This document shows positions 60,719 to 64,000 of a stretch of 64,000 bases of DNA, in pieces (position 1 is the first letter of the stretch; the number at the start of each line of letters is the position of its first letter). The notes beneath the pieces are model-generated. The model was not told the DNA's origin. It did not search any database and was given only the letters and a program-made list of their open reading frames with translations. A program made the translations under genes and the position numbers. The DNA is from Adineta ricciae (Eukaryota > Rotifera > Eurotatoria > Adinetida > Adinetidae): contig CAJNOJ010000093.1 of NCBI GenBank assembly GCA_905250025.1, positions 248,001 to 312,000 of the forward strand, read 5' to 3'.

Positions 60719-61111
60719 TTCCACGTCAACAAAACCATATCGAGTAGAAAATCAAGAATACACGTAGAAGAACAATTATTTTTACTTGATCTTTTGAATA
60801 TAGTAAACCTGAGCAAGTTTATCTTTTCTCTCTCTTCTTTTTTTTTAAATAAATAGTTTCTTATCGACAAGTCGAATGATCTAACATGTCTATACTTGTA
60901 AAGATATTAATCATCGACATGCCATATGTAAGAAAATAATATAAATAAACTAATTTTCACTCCTACATGACCGGTGAATGTGCGTTACGAAGATCAATGT
61001 TTTATTAAACATTCCATCACGTCTGACTTCTGTTTTTTTCTTGGCTAATCGTTAAGTACTTGCATAAAAGAGTAGAAAACAAGGATTAATCAATTCAGAT
61101 TAAGATTAGAC
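60719..61111. other. Intergenic
   Basis: 3' UTR of KCMF1, with possible AATAAA strings near 60848 and 60943, and the upstream region of the next gene. Confidence 0.5.
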
Positions 61112-61759
61112 ATGAGTCTACGTCCACGAGAGTGTTTCACTCATTATCACCTCATAGTTCTAGCTGGTCTTGTAGCCGTTTCACTTGTTTTAATCATTGT
61201 GGGTGGTTCACTCTCGGCTTGGTGTATTCGATATGGAAATACATTCGAATGCCATTCATTATTACACTCCGAACGAGCTTTTTCATGTCTTTTCAAACTA
61301 ATTCCAACCGGTGCTGTCCTTTGTTTAATTATTTCCTTATTCATGTTCATTATTCTGATCATCGGTCAAACCTATCTCGAATATTCAGGCATGGCAAAGA
61401 AAGAATATCAACTTGTCGCTCGATCTGTTAATATTCTTGTTCTATCAATCGCTATCATATTGATTATGGTTGTACTTCTTCAATGGTTTCATCCACCAGC
61501 ACATTCGACAAAGAATATTTTAATTGGAATGATTCCATCGCAGAATTTAGCAAACAATACAGTCAAACAAGATTCAATGGTTTTTGTAACAATTGCACCG
61601 GACAATCCATCATATTTGAAAGCAATCGGCGCTCAACGTGAATCCATACTTACATATCACAAACATTTTCATCATGGACCGAATTTATTCTTCGCAGCGT
61701 TTATTATCCTTTTCGTCGCTTTACTTGGATTTGTTCTTGGACATCGTATGTCGTATTGA
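61112..61759 (+). CDS. Four-transmembrane protein of unknown family
   Basis: A 215-residue single-exon protein. Hydrophobic segments lie at about residues 14-36, 66-90, 104-126 and 193-212, giving a four-pass topology with both ends inside. The first loop has Cys and Trp (SAWCIRYGNTFECHSLL), the second extracellular loop is long (about 65 residues) with an NNT glycosylation site. The layout is like tetraspanins, claudins or PMP22 relatives, but no diagnostic motif (CCG, W-GLW-C-C) is present, so I do not assign a family. It ends in HRMSY. Confidence 0.75.
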   Translation: MSLRPRECFTHYHLIVLAGLVAVSLVLIIVGGSLSAWCIRYGNTFECHSLLHSERAFSCLFKLIPTGAVLCLIISLFMFIILIIGQTYLEYSGMAKKEYQLVARSVNILVLSIAIILIMVVLLQWFHPPAHSTKNILIGMIPSQNLANNTVKQDSMVFVTIAPDNPSYLKAIGAQRESILTYHKHFHHGPNLFFAAFIILFVALLGFVLGHRMSY

Positions 61760-61982
61760 AACTAGAGAGAGATTGTTTGTATTTTTATTGAAATGATTTA
61801 AGGAACAAAGAACAAATAAAACACGAGCTTTCATTTTGCCAAGTATCAACTAAATTTGTTCTTTGTTGTATTTCATAGAAGCGAGGAGGGTTCCCGGTGT
61901 GTCTTTTGTACTAATTTTATTGACTTTTCAGTCTGTTGAAATGATAAGTATTGTATTCTCTCTTTCTTCAAAACAAAATCAA
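61760..61982. other. Convergent 3' ends
   Basis: About 220 bases shared by the ends of the four-TM gene (AATAAAAC near 61814) and the minus-strand TAF6-like gene. Nothing else was seen. Confidence 0.5.
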
Positions 61983-63406
61983 TCAGACATTTTCTAAATT
62001 CAAATTATATTTCACAAGTAATTCATTGATTTTCTCTCGAAATATTGTCTCTTGGCTGGTATAATCCAAATCACAATCAGATTCGAACGTATACATCTTC
62101 CTACCATTTCGGATGGTATTAATAATAAAGGGATGATACTGTTCCATATCAATCAATAACAATGTCCGAAAACATGCATAAACAATTGAAAATGAAATTC
62201 GTTCATCGTTATTAATAAACAAGGACTTAATAACAGAAGTAATCCGATCGGTAAGACAAGACACAAAGGAATATTTCTGTTGAAGTTGATGAATTAAATC
62301 ACTGGCTTGTTCTCGGATAGTCCAGATCATAGAATGACTAGTTGAATCATTGATGGATGATGTCGTATCAATCTTTGGTGTTTCAAAGATGCAAATAAGA
62401 CAAGTTAATAACGACGGAAGGATTGTATGAAGATATTTATCAAATGAAAGAAATCGATTGTTTAGAAGATTCGTTAATAGTGATAAAAATCGAGAGAGAA
62501 AATCGAAATCATGTAAATGAACATTTGTTTCGATGCCTTTGGAGATGAATAAGAGTAATCGTGGTAAAAGTGGTTGAAGAGCAGCATCAGATGAAAGGCA
62601 ACGGACTGTATTGGATTGTTGTTGATCAGTGCCATTAAAATATGATTCAGTCAACATTTTAAAATAGAATTGCTGCTCGAGACTTAATTCATGTCCAAGT
62701 AATGATGAAAATGATGGTATCGTTGGTATTTGGTTGTTAATTGTTAGACGACGTGCAGATAAATTGAGAGGACAAATTGGTTTAATAGTTAGATTATTCT
62801 TCGTTAACGGATGAACGTGTTCATCGAAGTTTTTGCGACTAAAACAGTATGAAAATCAATCGGAAAAGTTAATACTAAGCGAATCAATTACTTTATTTGA
62901 GTTGAACTTGCCAAATGAAAAAGTTGTTGTATCATAGGAGATTGTTCACTGAGTTCAGCTGATAACGTCTTTTTCTCGGCATGCGGATGATTTAAATGAT
63001 CTTGAGAGAAATTAGGTAATGGGTTTTCTGAAGTTATCGGTTGTTGTCCATCGATTGCCAACCAGTGCATCGTCAATTCAAGTTTCTTAATCGTTCGTGA
63101 TAATTGATCATTCGATTGAATCAACGATGATATAGAAATGACACAAGATTTCTTCTCTTGCACATCGTTCTTAAGTGATGAATGACGAATATTGCGATTC
63201 TCGAGTGCATTTTCAAAGTCATTTACTCGAAGACGATCACGTTTACAAGCGCGTGCGAATGTTCGTGTATCAATAATGAGATTTCGAACAATGAATAACA
63301 ATTCAATAGTTATTTCTCGGATACATTCAGTCGAAAACGTTATCGATGATTGATATCGTATCCACCAATCATTAGGCAGATTCTCTAACCAGATCATAAT
63401 GATCAA
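61983..63406 (-). CDS. TAF6: TAF6-like TFIID/SAGA subunit
   Basis: A transcription co-factor with an N-terminal histone fold that pairs with TAF9 and a C-terminal HEAT domain. Two exons, 63406-62892 and 62838-61983, give 456 residues. The histone fold is the helical stretch IREITIELLFIVRNL through CKRDRLRVNDFENALENRNI (family KRQKLTTSDIDYALKLKNV). The C-terminal part matches the TAF6 middle and HEAT region: LSLEQQFYFKMLTES, AALQPLLPRLLLFISKGIE, DKYLHTILPSLLTCLICIF and WTIREQASDLIHQL. It is somewhat shorter than TAF6 and could be the TAF6L paralogue of SAGA. The start at 63406 is the first Met of the frame; the histone fold then begins unusually close to the N-terminus. Confidence 0.82.
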
Positions 63407-63720
63407 ATCAATCTAATTAGATTTCCCTCCGTTTATGTTGATGATTCACGAAGAATTTATAAACTGAATTGAATATAAAAAAACATGGCATAATTGAACA
63501 TTGATGGTATTTACAAAAAACTTATAAAGAAGAAAAGCTGAAATGAAAACATTCATCTGTATGACAATAGTTGATGCCAATTTCATAATCTGCATATCTT
63601 ATAGATTGACTAACCCACGCTCATACAACAAATTCATGATAAAAATCTGCACAACAAACATGAACAAGCGTTATCTAATGCTCATAGTACATATAAATTG
63701 ATTATGTATTTATATTTATG
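63407..63720. other. Intergenic, nothing recognised
   Basis: AT-rich spacer upstream of the TAF6-like gene and before the RIB43A-like fragment. It probably holds the TAF6-like promoter. Confidence 0.5.
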
Positions 63721-63735
63721 ATCTTTGTTTGAGCT

Positions 63736-64000
63736 TGTGATCAAACTAAACACGATGCTATTGTTCAGTTGCTTTGAAATCGTCAAGAGCATGATCGTCG
63801 TCGTCTAGTAGAAGATTTAAATGTATTTCGAGCGAAATATCAACAAGCAACTGATGCTTGAGAATACGATTTAAATCTAAATGACATAACTCAATCAATA
63901 AATATTAGCTGTTTATATTTTGATGGCGAAGACCGGAATAAACAAGATCGAGAAAGAAAACAAAAGAATCCGATGACTCGATGGATTGCTGAGCAGGTGG
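63736..64000 (+). pseudogene. RIB43A-like (RIBC) fragment with two in-frame TGA codons
   Basis: RIB43A proteins line the partition of ciliary doublet microtubules. One frame reads DAIVQLL, TGA at 63775-63777, NRQEHDRRRLVEDLNVFRAKYQ, TGA at 63859-63861, then EYDLNLND and YFDGEDRNKQ to a CAG/GTGG donor-like end at the window edge. This aligns with the RIB43A block of the form RQxRD(x)NxxFRxxFQ-PEDRREFDL...FxGEDLxxK. The second TGA replaces an Arg position (CGA to TGA would do it). The frame is otherwise open and conserved. The fragment continues off the window, so its extent and the 5' end are unknown. It is either a young pseudogene or carries assembly errors. Confidence 0.6.

Noticed and set aside
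1..64000. CRISPR arrays, operons, bacterial promoters, rRNA or tRNA genes.
   Set aside because: The window is spliced animal DNA. No direct-repeat arrays were seen and no tRNA or rRNA could be supported by eye; a covariance-model scan would be decisive for tRNAs.

Overview
The window is a piece of an animal genome, most likely a bdelloid rotifer. It is AT-rich and holds densely packed, spliced genes. Most introns are only 45-75 bases with GT..AG ends. Animal-only genes are present (vinculin, a KASH protein, a serotonin-type GPCR, TRAF, TENT5, protein kinase D). They sit beside an intronless ADP-ribosyltransferase-TPR gene and a DKNYY-repeat gene, which are of the kinds common in bdelloids. 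The organism call is an inference from gene content and intron size; no species marker was seen. Two runs of N (8248-8292 and 51562-51628) are assembly gaps.

Layout, left to right. 1-6 kb: the 3' part of a 5-HT1-like aminergic GPCR, a small secreted-peptide gene with a clean TATA box, and a ten-exon orphan gene. 6.4-7.2 kb: SPAG8, a ciliary microtubule protein. 8.8-21.7 kb: one nesprin-like KASH gene of 17 exons whose introns reach 2.5 kb, in contrast to its neighbours. 22.9-25.6 kb: the single-exon ART-TPR gene. 26.2-28.6 kb (minus): protein kinase D with one C1 domain. 29.9-30.6 kb (minus): a 3CxxC/RTP-type zinc-finger gene. Near 31.1-31.3 kb lies a foldback (MITE-like) repeat. 32.1-34.6 kb: a MYST acetyltransferase relative that has lost most catalytic features. 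35.4-39.9 kb: vinculin. 40.0-45.7 kb: holocarboxylase synthetase, with a complete SLC2A sugar-transporter gene inside its 4.3-kb intron on the same strand. 47.6-49.3 kb: TRAF. 51.6-53.1 kb: TENT5 poly(A) polymerase, cut at its 5' end by a gap. 54-61.8 kb: a tandem run on the plus strand of a DKNYY protein, a dual-specificity phosphatase, RABL6, KCMF1 and a four-TM protein. 62-63.4 kb (minus): a TAF6-like TFIID/SAGA subunit. The right edge holds a RIB43A-like fragment with two in-frame TGA codons.

The genes do not form one pathway. Themes that recur are adhesion and nucleus-cytoskeleton coupling (vinculin, KASH protein), signalling (GPCR, PKD, TRAF, DUSP, RABL6), chromatin and transcription (MYST relative, TAF6-like) and axonemal microtubule proteins (SPAG8, RIB43A). 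The items most worth following up are the nested transporter gene, the apparently dead MYST protein, the RIB43A copy with stops, the ART-TPR gene and the foldback repeat. Exon boundaries were placed by eye from splice consensus and reading-frame continuity and may be off by a base or two; for most genes the summed exon lengths were checked to be divisible by three.
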